A stretch of 64,000 nt of DNA from positions 10,596,275-10,660,274 of the forward strand of contig NC_134032.1 in NCBI RefSeq assembly GCF_964204645.1, in the 5' to 3' direction. Numbering within the stretch: position 1 is the first letter of the stretch; the number at the start of each line of letters is the position of its first letter. Positions 40,273-54,000 of this stretch are shown here, piece by piece. Below the pieces are notes generated by a model that made no database searches, was not told where the DNA came from, and saw nothing but the letters and a program-made list of their open reading frames with translations. Made by a program: the position numbers and the translations under genes. The DNA comes from Tubulanus polymorphus. Its lineage: Eukaryota; Nemertea; Palaeonemertea; Tubulaniformes; Tubulanidae.

Positions 40273-40339
40273 TCATAAAAGTTTCGTAAGTATTTTGTGG
40301 TAGCATGACGTAATTAAACTTAACAAATCCACGCCAAAT

Positions 40340-41968
40340 TCAACAGTTGTCGGGTACATATGACTCAACCTCTCTGTAGAATTTTGCCAAGCCCTTATCA
40401 ACTTTCGTTGCAAGTTCCGCCGAAAGATAATTCTTAAATTCTTCAAACGATAATTTGCCATCTGCGTTCGTCTCGCTTTTCTCGATTCGTCTTTTTTCGT
40501 CTGTCCCCACTCGCTTACCGATTTGACCAAGATACGACAGATAAGAATCAATCTCCTTTTCATCCAGGTGTCCACTTTCATCTTCATCGAAATTGTCAAA
40601 AATCCTTCTCGAACGTTCAACGATTGTTTTACTGAAATATAATACGAAATGCCCAGTGCAGTTATTTCAGAATGTAGCCTAAATGCCACCACCGTTTTTG
40701 GAAATAAATACGCATAAATATACAGTTTGATATATCAAAAACCCCAACTCCAAATAGGAAAATCCATCTAAAATGGTTTATACGCTGAACCTAACCCTTT
40801 TCGGACATGGCCAACTAAGGGCTTTTGACTACCTCGGCTTGTTCTGATGGGAGATCTCCCCGTAAGATTGTTTAACAATTCTGATGCTCAGATGGCTCCT
40901 GAGTGTGATTTCTAAACGTCAATGTCAATGAACTATGATGGCCGATTCGGGCCAAAAAAATCCTAGACGTTACACATTTCTTTTTTACAGACGCTTAAAA
41001 GTCGTTTTATCGCGCAATAAAACAAAAATTGTACGCGTTAAAACGAGAAATCAACCACGATAAAACGGTATATTTTCGTTTTATTGCACGATAAAACGAA
41101 AAATAATCGTTTTATCGCGTGCCACGTCAAAACGAAAAATAGCGCGATAGAACGAGAAGTGCCGTGATAAAACGAGAAAAAGTCGTTTTATTGCACGATA
41201 AAACGACTTTTAGGCGTCTCAAAGAAAAATTTTGCAACGTTTGTGATTTTTTTACATGGCCCGAATCAGCTACCATACTTAACAAAATTGATGAATATTT
41301 TATATGTATTTTGTTGTACATTTATCGTACTATTACGCGTAAAGGAAAGCAGCAGGCGTGCTAACCAGTAGACCAATAGAACTAGTTAACTTGGCCATTC
41401 ATTATTGTACTTAATGCGTAACAGTAGAACGTTTCTGCTTAAAACATTTCTTCCGAATTGGAAATGAGCGGAACTTGATTTTACGTTGAGGGTTCGTTCG
41501 AAACTCCCCCGGCCCGCGGACCTGAGCATAAATGACCTTTTGATGATTGTAAACGTTTTGATATTCTTCTCCTTTAAATTACTCTGCACATCCCATAGAA
41601 ATGGAAGAAAAGTAATAAGGTTTAAGAAAAAATAACAACCGCGATGAATTTATACCTGAACCAGTCGTGTGCGAAATCGTTCAGTGACAACATTCCACCA
41701 TTACTGCTACATTTGTACGTCTCACCCAGCCGCTGAAAATAAATCCATTCGTCACATCATTTGCTTTGCATTTCTGATAATAGATATCGATTTCTGATTA
41801 ATAAACAATATAGCAAAAGAAAATGTACAAATTAATCATCCTTAATCGTCTTACGCTCAGGTAGTCTGAATCTTGTATGTAACGGGACAATGTCGTTAAC
41901 GGAATGCAGGAACTTTCCTTTCCGTCATACGCCGTACAAATTCCTTTAAGATTTCTCCAAACTGCCTC
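40340..41968 (-). CDS. EF-hand calcium-binding protein, 5' end unresolved
   Basis: Minus-strand exons 41968-41855 (38 codons), 41732-41656 and 40631-40340, with matching phases and GT-AG introns. The last exon encodes RRIFDNFDEDESGHLDEKEI, a canonical EF-hand loop (D-x-D-x-S-G-x-L-D-x-x-E). About 40 residues later comes SETNADGKLSFEEF, a second, slightly variant loop. The protein ends in REVESYVPDNC and a stop at 40340. Upstream, the middle exon (CSSNGGMLSLNDFAHDWF) and the 38-codon exon (GICTAYDGKESSCIPLTTLS) resemble further degenerate EF-hand halves. This gives one to two functional Ca2+ sites in a calbindin/calmodulin-like fold. The exon holding the start codon should lie above 41968 and was not found; an ATG at about 42032 is in the wrong frame. 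The exact family and partners are unknown. Confidence 0.75.
40934..41277. mobile_element. MITE, TATGrTrGC family, copy 1
   Basis: A 344-bp element. Its left end TATGATGGCCGATTCGGGCC and its right end in reverse complement TATGGTAGCTGATTCGGGCC are inverted repeats of about 30 bp. Inside are about ten short palindromic units CGTTTTATCGyrCGATAAAACG. It lies in an intron of the EF-hand gene. Copy 2 is at 59282-59490. Confidence 0.75.
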
Positions 41969-42332
41969 CTGGGTCTAGAAGGGAGCTGATAATTGTCAAA
42001 AATATCCTCGAAAATATTGAAGTAGTCCATATTCTTTCTTCGAATCTGAATAACACGAGAATCAATCCGCTGTCGTGCTCGAGTTCGAGTCGAATGTGTC
42101 AGGGTTACGCGGTGTATTGACCACCGACTGACATCGGGGCAGGTTTAGACCCATCCCTCGTGCCATTAGGTTTTTCAGTTCAAACCCGGCCTAATCGCTT
42201 TGTATTTATATACAGGCATATACGTATTCTATACGCATTCTGAACCTGAACGGTGAAATCCGAACATAATCAACGATAGATTTCGTCTTTCAAAACACGG
42301 TTTCTTGCACGAAAAAGAAAAGATTTCAGTTA

Positions 42333-42548
<216 letters not shown>

Positions 42549-42807
42549 GTGTTTTATATAGCGCTAAATCCAGCTCATGAAAGAAACCACTCGGAGCGCT
42601 TCACGTAAAAGCCTCATTAAAGATGAAATGTTTAAGTTGCCTCCTGAAGATCGCCAAAGATGTTTTAGATCGGAGGTCTCCAGGAAGCTGATTCCACAGG
42701 GTCGGGCCATTGATGGAAACGGCTCGAGAACCGAAAGACTTTCTATTGTATCTAGGGACTGTAAGTGAGATAAAGGCAGAAGAACGGAGAGGACGGTTTA
42801 ACCACAC
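42549..42807 (-). pseudogene. Non-LTR retrotransposon 3' end (RT C-terminus)
   Basis: The minus strand encodes RYNRKSFGSRAVSINGPTLW, then NQLPGDLRSKTSLAIFRRQL and a short helical end KHFIF. This 'R.SF..RA...GP.LWN.LP..LR....L..F...LK..LF' signature is the extreme C-terminus of CR1/jockey-type LINE polyproteins. It is followed by GCGCTATATAAAACACTTA and the ATT tail, the usual 3' terminus. Only the last ~65 codons are present, as expected for a 5'-truncated insertion. Confidence 0.75.
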
Positions 42808-45800
42808 TAAATGTCACTGATAATTGTTATACATATTTCATCTATAATTTGTATTTCTTTATTGTTTTATGTCTCCATCTTATTACTCATTGTCCTCTGA
42901 GACTGTTTGTCTGTGTCAGAATGTGTTAATTGTTGTTTGTCTCACTGTCATGTCACTACTCGTCACCTTTGTTTTTGTATCATTTTCCATGTCTCAACCT
43001 GTCTGAATCTGTGTTATATAAATAGCTATGCGTAAAAATTAAGTCAGTTCCAGTTTTGGTATTCCAAACTGATAGTTCGCTCGTTACTCTTTCGCTCTGT
43101 TCCGGATTTCCGACGTCGACCATTCTTCGAGAATAGGACTGAAAATAGCTTTGCTAAAACGGCAAGGGACATGAATATGAATGAGGTCACAGAGAAAACT
43201 ATAGATATTAGATAGTCACAGAGATATCATTAACACAGAGATTTTATGTTATAACTTCGACACCAATAAACAACAACTTTCAATCTAGTCTTGTTCAACG
43301 CTTTTTTTGCAATGATAATCGGAGACATTAATGATACCGGTACACGATTTCCAAGTAAAAATATGTGTGAATGTACGCTCTGGGAGCACCGAAAAGATTA
43401 TTTTGTTCCCAGGAAAAACATTTCGTTCCCGAGAAAAGAAATATTTATTTGTCACCATGTCACCTCACCTCCGGAGCTCGTATCTATGGTGACATAAATG
43501 TATTCATAAAAAAAGTATCAAAAAAAAATTGTGGTCAGAAAAAAGGGCACTCGGAACATTTTTAGCGGGAGGGCTGCGCATCCGCCCCTGTGTGATTGAG
43601 CTGTCTTCGGCGCGGAAACACCCTTCATTTCATAATCATAGTGGCACAGCTTTTCCAGTTCTGATCGATGCTCAGTCTCCCCAGGCGAGAGCAGCGCAGT
43701 GCTGATACCTAACTACACCGCGTGCACGCAGCATGCGCCGCCTGCTCTCCTCGCTTCGCTCACTGTCTGCTGCCGGTTGTCGCAGACGATAATGTAAACT
43801 CACCAGATGTTCCCGAGCGATAAATATATATATACCGCATCATATATTCATACATGAAATATAAAATGGCTTCTAAACAAAGCCTGATTTAATACGAGGA
43901 ATATCTATAGTCTTATAGTGCGATATAATTAGGAATAGAATGATAAATGGACCCGCAGCAGTGGATGCGACCGGCGGCGCGCTGACAGTTTAATGATGGT
44001 TTTTCAAGGTCGTCTGAGCCGCAGACGACACTAGATCTAGTAAGTACAGCAGCCGATATAGTTTCACGGCATTAATTGTTCGTAACGCTATCTGTGTCGT
44101 TGAAATCGTTGACTGTTTCATTACATGTCCGCAGTAATCGAAAATTAACATTGCGTTTGTCATTTATTCTCACTTCGGTATTAAACCGAAACTGGTTTAT
44201 TGCATGTTATTGATACCTTTGCGTACACTATAAGACTATATACGCTAGGATACCTACGTTTGGACCAGTTTTATCTTAAGATTAGAATTTCTGCCGCTAT
44301 ATACGTAGGCCGACCCCAGTCTGTGAAATTGCATCCTGATGATTAGGTTAGTTGTGTATGAAATGTTGGCGGCTAATCTATTGACACGCGTTTATGTCTA
44401 GCTGGGGACTTAGAAAGGGCAGTTCTTTTTACCAAAAAAAAAGATTTTCTCCATTCAAAAATGTGCATAAAATGCACAGTTGTCCAAACGTGAACTGTTT
44501 GCCTCCTAGACGGCTTAACCATTAGAAATCCAAGCCTGCCTGAGTCACTGGCTGCGGTGACCATTTAGCTGGGGTAACAAATAAAGCAAGATTGAAGGCG
44601 TCAAAATGCTCTATTTCACGAAAATGAATACCCTATACCATTATGTTAATAAAAGAGTTTCTAAACAAATTTCCAGAATGACTTTCTAAATCTAACTGAG
44701 GTCGTGAATTCTCGTTTCATTGAAGCTTGTATAGAAAGCATATTTACCGCACAGGCTAGGCAGTGACGGTTGTTTATGTACGCGTTAAGATATAATCCGC
44801 AATTTTTTTACGAATAGACGAATACGTATTCTTCTGCTAAAGGACATACTGAGTCACTGTAGTCGTACGAAAATGTCACTGAAAGTTCAGAGCTGTGTCC
44901 GTGTGGTGCACTGAAGCTTTCATTCAGAGCTTGGAGCTTGGAGATTGACGAGAAAGGTGGAATGCCTGGATACTGATTCATACTCACCACATACCCCCAA
45001 GGCCAATTACTTTTGAGGCTGACACTGGTTTGTCCTTGGGGAGCGCTCAAGCATGTGGAATTGGTTTCTGGGGCCCAAGATGTCATCGACCGCTCACATT
45101 TGAAATACCGTCTCTTGGTTCAATATCGTGGATCGATATCGTTGCCGACACTCCTTAATGCCACTGACAAACGAACAACTGAAGACTCTGCTCTGGCTAT
45201 CGAGTGCTTGTCGTCGGTAAAGATGATAAGCCTGTGGGGTAAGCTCTTTGTTCGACGACGGACGAACACTCCCCGGTTCCGCTCTCCCAGTGGGATCAAA
45301 ATCTAATCAGACCCGATGGATAGGGAATCTATTGGGCTAATGGTAAATGTCGGGAACAGTCTGAACAACGTGGCTATACCTCCATAAATCCTTCTTTAAC
45401 AGCGAAATGAATGGATTCATTGAGGCGGCCATCCTTCCTGGAATTATTAGAAGGATCACATCGGTAATATTGTGGCTATGCTGGAAAAATTGGAAGAATG
45501 TCTGACGATAACACGACGGGATTCTATGAAAGCCAGCTCTTTTGAAGTGTTTTTCTGAAGCAATCAATTTGATGTGAACAATATTGGTGTCTATAAGGGG
45601 TTGTTTCACGATGCCACTGGTTGTAAATTTTTTTTTTTAAGTAATTACGTATGTGCCTCCCCGTTGAAAACATGTTCCTAAGCGACACTTCTATACTCGT
45701 CTGGGACTAATTTCATTGCGCCATCAAGCGCCGCCGAAAAAAAATGGTTAAAGATTTATGATCTTGTGTGACTATGAAAGCTCTCCGGATTAAAGCTGTC

Positions 45801-46027
45801 AACGATAGAAAAACGTTTTAACCCAGGGTTCGGCGCATTGGCCACATTTATAGTTCGAATGACAAATGATGAGACACGAACCTACAGACTATTGAATCAT
45901 ACCGTCCCAGGGACTACATACGGGTAATTCCCCCGAGCGTCTGCGACTGAGATCCCTGGGATCCCGCTCTACCGGCAAACAAAGGCAGTTATAAAAAAAA
46001 CATGCCAATGACTGGCGGTATATTACA
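42808..46027. other. Region without a supported gene
   Basis: Mixed sequence. A GC-richer, CpG-containing patch at 43560-43790 could be a promoter, possibly of the EF-hand gene, but no exon was found. On the minus strand, 45337-45609 has an open frame ending PGRMAASMNPFISLLKKDLW, faintly like the seventh helix of a rhodopsin-type receptor, and 44808-45086 is another open frame; both lack supporting exons. Confidence 0.35.
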
Positions 46028-46410
46028 ATGATTGAAAACTGCATCGAGGGACATATTAAACTCGCACAACTCTATGGACTTTCCGGAGTCGGAGTGAAAA
46101 GAAACCCACACTCCTATGGAACTGGATCCGGAGCGAAATTAGACCCGCATACATGTATTAACTGTGAACCTGGGTTCAGAGTGAAATTAAACCCACACCC
46201 CTCTGGAACGAACTGGACCCAGAGTCAAATCAAACCTGCAAAACTGTGGAACTGGGTTCAGAGTGAAATTGAACCCACGCAACTGTGGGACTGGGAACTG
46301 AGTCAAGTCCACATAACCGTCGAAATAGATCCAGTATGAAATTAAACCCATACATCCGTCGAACTGGATCCAGAGTCAAATTACACCCGCACAACCGTGT
46401 TGAAATCAAA
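46028..46410. repeat. Minisatellite, ~45-bp unit, locus A
   Basis: Seven or eight imperfect units of the form CTGTGGAACTGGrTCCAGAG followed by TsAAATTAAACCCACAcAA. The same unit appears at 62870-63475 and in degenerate form near 51300-51440. The in-frame ORF across it is a by-product. Confidence 0.75.
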
Positions 46411-48052
46411 CTGCCACTATTAGCAACTAATCGTCACTTCACCGGATCGTTGAAATAGTCGAGAATAAGAAATTTGCGATGAGCAGCTATCATTAGCAGC
46501 TTCTTATATCCTAGATATGTTCAAATGGGAGAGACTGAGCCCAGGTATAGATACTGAATTCTGTAACGAAAGAACGGCTAGATAAATGTTGAAAGTGAGT
46601 TTTTCCAATTTGTACTTGATAAGCCACACTTAGAACTAGGGGAGGAGGTGTGCCAGTATCTACACTTAATAGACACAACAAAGATACTTATACAAACAGT
46701 ACACACACACACACATATATATATATTTATAACGAGGTATGAATACGTAGCGGGGGAGGGATATATGTAAACTGCTTTTTCCTCGCAGATACAAGGTGGG
46801 TGTTGTGGGTGTACTTTCACTGTAACCGGGGTGGTCCAGTGGTCGTTGAATGGTCCAAGGGTCCATTATGGGTCCAAATCGTGCTAGTGCTGCAGGGTTT
46901 CTTGGTCGACACGGTTCTTTTTCGACTGACCCCGTATGAAAGTTTAAAAGAAGCCCCAGACCTGACAACGATGCCCTGAGATGGTGCTAATTGGGTCGAA
47001 GAAAGTCGGCATTGTTAACTGGTAATTAGCCGTCCATCTGATGAACGAATTTCGACAAAGCTTATCAAGGTTTTTTGGAATTCGTGGAAATGGGAGTCGT
47101 AATTATAGTTACCGCACTCCACTCGCAGTGGTGCGCAGCCTCGAAAAGTTCCCTTAACCGGAAGTGGGCCCAAAATCTCGCTCAGAGTATCGATAAGGCT
47201 TGCACACTTCCGGGAAATTATTGCAAAAGAAGGCGTCTGGTGATGAACAAATATATGAATATGTAGATATCTATGATCAGCGCGTAGCGATACCAATATA
47301 CTGACGATAAATCAGATTTGTTCTACTTTCAGGTTTCCATGGTAACTGATGATATTCCGTGTGCAAAAAGTGCGCGGCACCCGGAGCAATTTTACTTCAA
47401 ATGTCAAACCTTCCTGTCCTCTTCTTCGAATTGGCGCATAACGTTCAAACGGGCTTGCGATTGGTGGACTGATATCTGACAGTCGCAGCGGGCGAAATCG
47501 TCTGCTTGTTTATCGATCGAACTTTCGCTTTTCGGTTTCAACGGACGCAACATCACGTGGGATTAATTTCATATGAATATATTCATAGATATGCGCTACA
47601 ATTATCTAGAGACGGATGTTTTACTTTCAATTAAAAATTCAATTAAACACTGAACCAGTGATATATATGCGGGTGTACGAAAATGAATTCAACACGTAAT
47701 GCGTGATAAGCCTATCATCCATTTTTCCACGCCCTATAGACCATATAGGTTCTCTTTACATTACTACTAGGTGCAACGACAATATACGATAAAAGTAGCG
47801 TGGCGTGAAAAACTGTTCTAGAAATTCTGGATTTTCTGACTATATGTGGACGGCCAATCGGCGGATCGTTCAAAGTTTCTGTGGATTTTTCGCTATGCGG
47901 ACGGGAAATGTACGGGGAAGTTCGAATCCCATTTGCGTGACGTGAATTCATTAGGAATAACTTATTCCCGATAATCGTTTTCTTTAAACAAGTTCCAACT
48001 TGTGTTTTGGATGATGAATCTAAGTGATAGGATATCATGTGTGTACGGCTCA
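46411..48052. other. CLCA upstream region
   Basis: No gene supported. A short (CA)n(TA)n tract lies at about 46701-46730. The 123-codon minus-strand ORF at 47715-48086 has no recognisable features and overlaps the CLCA start. Confidence 0.45.
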
Positions 48053-51000
48053 ATGATGAAAGCGGTTGGACTGGTCGGTCAGACAACTTGCTTGTTGTTA
48101 GTCGCCTGTTGTTTCTGTTTCGGACTGGTCCGCGCAGCCAGTCGTCAGGGTATAACGCTAGAAAACAACGGCTACCGCGGTGTACTTATCTCCATCCATA
48201 GCGACGTCACGGAAAGCCAGGCTCTGCTGGATGCGATCAAGGTACGTAAGACGGTCACGTGGGATGTTGCCTGCCGCTAATTGGCCCAGTGTTGCTCAAA
48301 ATTACCTTAACTGTAATTTGAATCGCAAAATAACTTTATAAAAACACTTTCAATGATTTCAAGACATATGAATCAAATAATTTGTTTTATTGAGTTGAAA
48401 CAACCTTGAAACAATCTTGATAATGTTCTTACTGTGTAGCCCAAACGCACCCGATATAGCGAAATAAATAAAAAAAAAATTTCATAATTCAAAAAGGTTT
48501 TTCCCTGCCGTGTACGTTGGCCTAGGCAGTCAACGTAGGTCAATTACAATTTCATTTAGCTGCATCCTCAGCCTCTTCCATACAACTTACTGCGGAACTG
48601 GTGATTCAAGCGTTTGCGACCGATTAAGGCCTAGGGTTGCCGTCGAGTCTCGCTCGGCTGTCCTCCACAACAGACGAGATCTACCGCATCTGCTCGCAAA
48701 TAATCATTATTAACCATCCTTGCTTCCCCATATAGCTAGATTATTAGCTATTCTCGGATCTATATCGGTTTGTCTGATTAACTCGTTTATTTGTGCGGAA
48801 AGAATTACATCGATTCGGAAAACCTCCGCGCAACCGAGCATGTACATTTAACATAGCTACCAGCCGATTGCTGGGTCCAGTTTCACAAAAAAACGATTGA
48901 TTAACTGAATTGATGGAGAAATCGAATTAGGAGTTCGATTTTTTATGAACTTTGGTCCTGGGGCCTCTTCCATAGTCGAGAGACTTCATTCCAAGAATGG
49001 TTACAAATCTTAAGTCTGGTCTTGAGCTCATAGATTGGCTTAAGAAATAAGATGATCTAAGCCATGAAAGTATATATGGAACCGGCCCCTGGCAATAGAA
49101 AATCATTATTTTAAAAGTAACTTGATAATTTCAATTGTGTGTAGGATCAATTCACCAAAGCTTCGAAGATACTTTACAAGGCGACGAGAAAGCGAGCTTT
49201 CTTCAAAGAGATAACGATCCTAGTGCCGCCGAACTGGTCCGACCGGCCCGATTACGGTAAAGTATCCACCGAATCACACCAAAGGGCGCAGGTAGTCATC
49301 GAAACGCCGTCTGGCGGTGGAACTCACGGACTGCCGTATACGAAAACGTTCCGCGGGTGTGGAAAACCCGGAAAACTGATCAACATTCCACCGGATTTCT
49401 TCCTGAATCCGGCACTTTACGTAAAAACTCTCGGCCCGCAAGGTACGCAATGCAAAATTCTTAAAATTCAATTTTATCCATATCTTAGTCTAGTACCTAG
49501 CCGTCGTTCTACAAACAACCGCAGGGAACCGCTAACAACGACTGGTAGTGGTATTTAGACTAATCCCTATTCATGAGAAAAAGTTATTTTCAAATCTATC
49601 AAAATTCGTGAAAATCTACTTTCTCTCCTCTGTCTGAATTAATTCATTTGCTATTTTAACAAATGGTTAATTGGTATGAATTGCGGTAGTGTAAACATGT
49701 AATTTTGGTCAAGCTATTTCAGGAAAAAAGGATTTACCAAAAGAAAATGTGTTACAGTGTAACACATTCAATGTGTTACACTGTAACACATTTTCTTTTA
49801 AATAAAATAAAAATTAAAAAAAAATAAAAATCTTACAAAGGGTGTAACTTAAAGTTACACCCTTTGTAAGATTTTTATTTCTTTGTTTACTTTGAGTTAG
49901 TTCTTTTGCTGTATAAGCATTTTGGAAAATGAAAACGTCGCAATGTTCTCAAATTAAATCGTACATTAATTATTAACAACGAGGAAAATCTATTTAAAAG
50001 GTCGAGATAATACACAACTTCCGTGTACGACGATTAGGCAGAAAATTCCTCTTTTCATCGTGAGATTTTCTGCGTTTCTATTCTTGGACGCAGATTAGAT
50101 TGTATTAATCTTTAGTTAAACAACGACGAAAAGCTATTCGGAAAATGATCTATTGTGGGGTTCGATGTTCCGCGAAGATGTTGTACACGGTTCAATGTCT
50201 TCAACTGCAGACATTCGAAAACTATTTTCTTGTGGTGGTGAAGATAAAACGATAAGTCATTATTAAAAACACTCTAGAAAATTATGTGTTATTCAGAATA
50301 ACATGAAACTCGGTTTGCAGGTTGTTATTTACGTATGCACTGAACACAAAAATGATTAAACAAACTTTTATTTACGTTGATGAAGAACTGTTAACTGAAG
50401 TATTAAGGTGGCAATGGTCACCGACCTCGTATAGTCCGTGAGCTGGATGGGCTCACCTGGCATACCCCGTCACTTTTCGATGTTTATAGGCAACCACTAC
50501 ACTTACCGGGTATTCTTGCAGAACCTGTTCTCTAAATGTCGTTAATCGGCCATATTAGTAGGGAGCGTCCGGTGGATTAAGAGAAAATATCTATTTTTTT
50601 CTGTGAAAAAAATTATAATAACGAGATCCCTTTTCTCGTAATCCAGGGGCCATGTGCTCAAAATTTGGTTAAAGATAACCGGCCGATAAATACCATAATA
50701 ACAATGAACTTTCAATTGTCATTATGCCAACCATCCAACGGTTAACTCGTCCTGGGAACATACGTACGTGGCGTTCTTTTTCCTCGTTGAACACTCTATA
50801 GGCGATTTGTTGATGTTATACAGGGCTAAACAGAGGCGGCGTCTCATTTGCACATGTCTATATACTTCAATTACTTGCGGACGATCTTTTTCTAATTCAT
50901 CGGTATCATTTTTCTGCAGCTAAAGTCCTGGTACACGAATGGGCCCACTTGAGATGGGGCCTTTTCGACGAGTACGGCGACGAACCGAACTACGAGTTTT

Positions 51001-54000
51001 ACTTCAGCAATCTACGAGAAACCCAGGAGGCGACGCGTTGCACGTCTCAGATCAAAGGCGAAATCATCAAGTGTCTGCTGCCCGATATCAAATGCAGTAT
51101 TTGTCGCAACGTCGACCCGATCACCGGAACCTACGACACCGGATGCAAGTTTTATCCATTCCTCAGTTCGCCTCAGTCAGGAGTCACCGGTTCGTTCATG
51201 TACAGACAATATGTTAATGAGGTAAATACGGCGACCAATGAAACCCGCTCAAACCGTTGACCAATCAAAACTATTACCAACGTGAAAAAACAGGGTTTGA
51301 AGCCACAACTGCGCAATATTGGGGCCAAAACTGTTCTTATGATCTGTAACGATGTAACTGGGTTCAAATCTGCGGGACTGGCTATAGTGAAATTATATGA
51401 TTGGTTATACAAGTGTGGAGCTGGATCCATATCTATGGAACTTAGACCGGTCTAAACTAGACCGGTCTAATTTGGAACGGTTTTTTTGTCCGTGTGAACG
51501 CTTGGTCCGGTCTAAATTGGACCGGACCAAATTAAGACCGGTCTAAATTTCGTTGTGTGAACGCATCTAGTGAAGCAGGGGGTATAGATGTAAAATCGGG
51601 ATTCGAAACAATGGTAATGGGGTCCGGACCCGTAGAACTTGGCCCAGATCTAAATTTGACTATTTTCAGAGATGTTTAAAAAAAATCTTACATCCTATTT
51701 CTAACCAGATTGTGGAGTTTTGTGATAACGATCCGTCGAACCCGTCCACATTACACAACGTCGAGGCTCCCAGTAAACAGAATCGATTGTGTAATCACCG
51801 CAGCTCCTGGGAGGTGATGCTCACTACGGACGACTTCAAACGCAACCGTAACCCTGCCAGACACCTCGACGAGCGGGACCTAGTGCCGACTTTCAGAATC
51901 GTGAAGGATAAAATGCACCCGTTAGTTTTGGTGGTAGATGTGTCGGGCAGTATGCAGGTAAAACACTTTCGTGCGCGCTATTTATTGTGAGCACAATTTG
52001 AAGTTCTAGATTTGTTGAATGGTAGATATCGCATCTGATTACTTAATTCTTCGTTATCAACTGCTGAACACAATCTTAAATTCTTCGTTTTGATTCTTTC
52101 TAATGCTATATATCGTATTTGAGCCCTCACGAACCTAAAAAGCAGCAGGAATGGTTAGGAGGTTTGGGTATTTTTGATGTCGTAGGGGAATTTTCGTAGG
52201 CAGCTATCTTTCTGGAATGAGGGTCTATAGTAATAATTTAATGATGTCACTTGGGGATTGATGATGTGATAAGGTTTTTACAGCCATATTTTCTGAAAGT
52301 GTCTATAGGGAGAATTAAATGAGGGCATGGGGGCTCATGTAAGCATTTAATGCGCTGTGATAGGGGGGATAAATTGAGGCAGCCATTTTTCTGTACGAGT
52401 TCATGAATAAAAAGATTTTCTTCTCAATTTCTTTTCGCAGAGTGGTGAGAAGTTCATCAGACTGCGCCAAGCAGCAGAATTCCTGATCCGCAACGCAGGA
52501 AACAACAGCGAAATCGGAATCGTCGAATTTTCCGCCTTGTCGAATATTCTGAGTTCACTACGAGTAATCAACTCGGAGGAAGATCGCGAACTTTTACTCG
52601 CGTCTTTACCCAGTGTGCCAGGGGGAGCCACTAGTATCGGCAGCGGATTACGCTCTGCGATGAACGTGAGTCAACGAAACCGTAGATATCGTCAGTTATC
52701 GTTTCTTTTTATTTGTACATTTTCGATAGTTTCACTTAGAAATATCTGACCGAAACCCACAACTACGGGGCCTAATGATAAATGCTGATGAAGTTTTTCA
52801 AAAGTTCAATAGTTTCACTTAGTTATCGTTTTTTTTTTATTTGTACATTTTCGATAGTTTCACCTAGAAATATCTAACGGAAGCACAAATCTACGGGCCT
52901 AATGTTAAATGCTGATGTTGTAGTTTCAAAAGTTGGTTTGTTTATAAGTGACAAAGACTGTCTTTTCCATTTAGTCATTATTTGCCCATTGACTGGTCTC
53001 AGGCCCGTGCTGTGGCAGTAATACCGATATTTACATAAATCATGTTTTCATCTTTTTGAAATGTTCAGTATCTATTTCTTATGTTTCACAGTTATTACGT
53101 CATAAACACGATGATATAAGCGGTTCCGAGTTGGTACTGTTGACAGACGGAGTTGAGAACACCGACCCACTCGTCGAAACCGTTCTTCCTGACGTCCTTG
53201 AGGAAGGGGTCATAGTTCACTCGTTTGCCTTCACCGAGTCTGCCGACTCCCATATGCGCATGCTCGCCGAGACGACCGGTTAGTATTGACCCTTAGACCC
53301 TCTATTCCTAATAGTGATACTCATTTTATGGGGAAAATGAAAAAAAAATATTTCAACTTCCTTAGGGTCTTACAGAGCCACCAACTGCTCCTGATTTTCA
53401 GTATTTGTTTCTGTTTTATAACTGGAAATACTGATTTAATTTGTTTGATGCATACAAAAATATGAAAGGTGTTACTAGAGGTTTTGCTGTTGATTTACTG
53501 ATTAATTTGAACATTTTCTTTCATATTTCAATGAAATATTAGGCCTACTGAAAAAAATCAATTTGTTGCTGATAGTACTTTTCAGAGGTTGGCAGCAAAA
53601 AAGAAACAAACCGTTAGTAGGCTATTGCAATAAGCCTTTTTACAGTTTCCAGGCGCCATTTTTGGGTACCCGCCGAGTCCGCATTGTTGAATTTTTTGTT
53701 CCAATTTTTCCCCGTTTAATACTTTTATTTCGTTCATATCTCTGGATTGGATAAAGATAGAAACAAAATGAAAATATCGATGAACTCAGCTGATATTCTT
53801 TTAAATTATATTACTCAATCATGAAGTTAATGCAACAATGCGCGCTGGTGAAGTTATAAACATTGATATCGTCTTCCCGATAATTCAACTTGAATTATTG
53901 CTCATCTCATTCTTACAAATTTTAATCTAAATTCTTTTAGTTTTCAGGATCAATAGACACCTTTATGTGGTCTTATATTCTTTTTACCGTTTTCAATTAT

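Noticed and set aside
40273-40692. 139-codon ORF in the EF-hand exon
   Set aside because: It is a different frame of the real exon; the EF-hand frame has the loop residues and correct splice phases.
42002-42040. ATG start with IFEDIFDNYQ upstream of the EF-hand exons
   Set aside because: It is out of frame with the next exon and overlaps its acceptor tract, with no donor available.
45337-45609. Receptor-like helix (NPFISLLKK) on the minus strand
   Set aside because: Only one weak motif, no neighbouring receptor exons; likely coincidence or a very old fragment.
47715-48086. 123-codon minus-strand ORF over the CLCA start
   Set aside because: No domain, no splice context, and it overlaps the CLCA first exon on the other strand.
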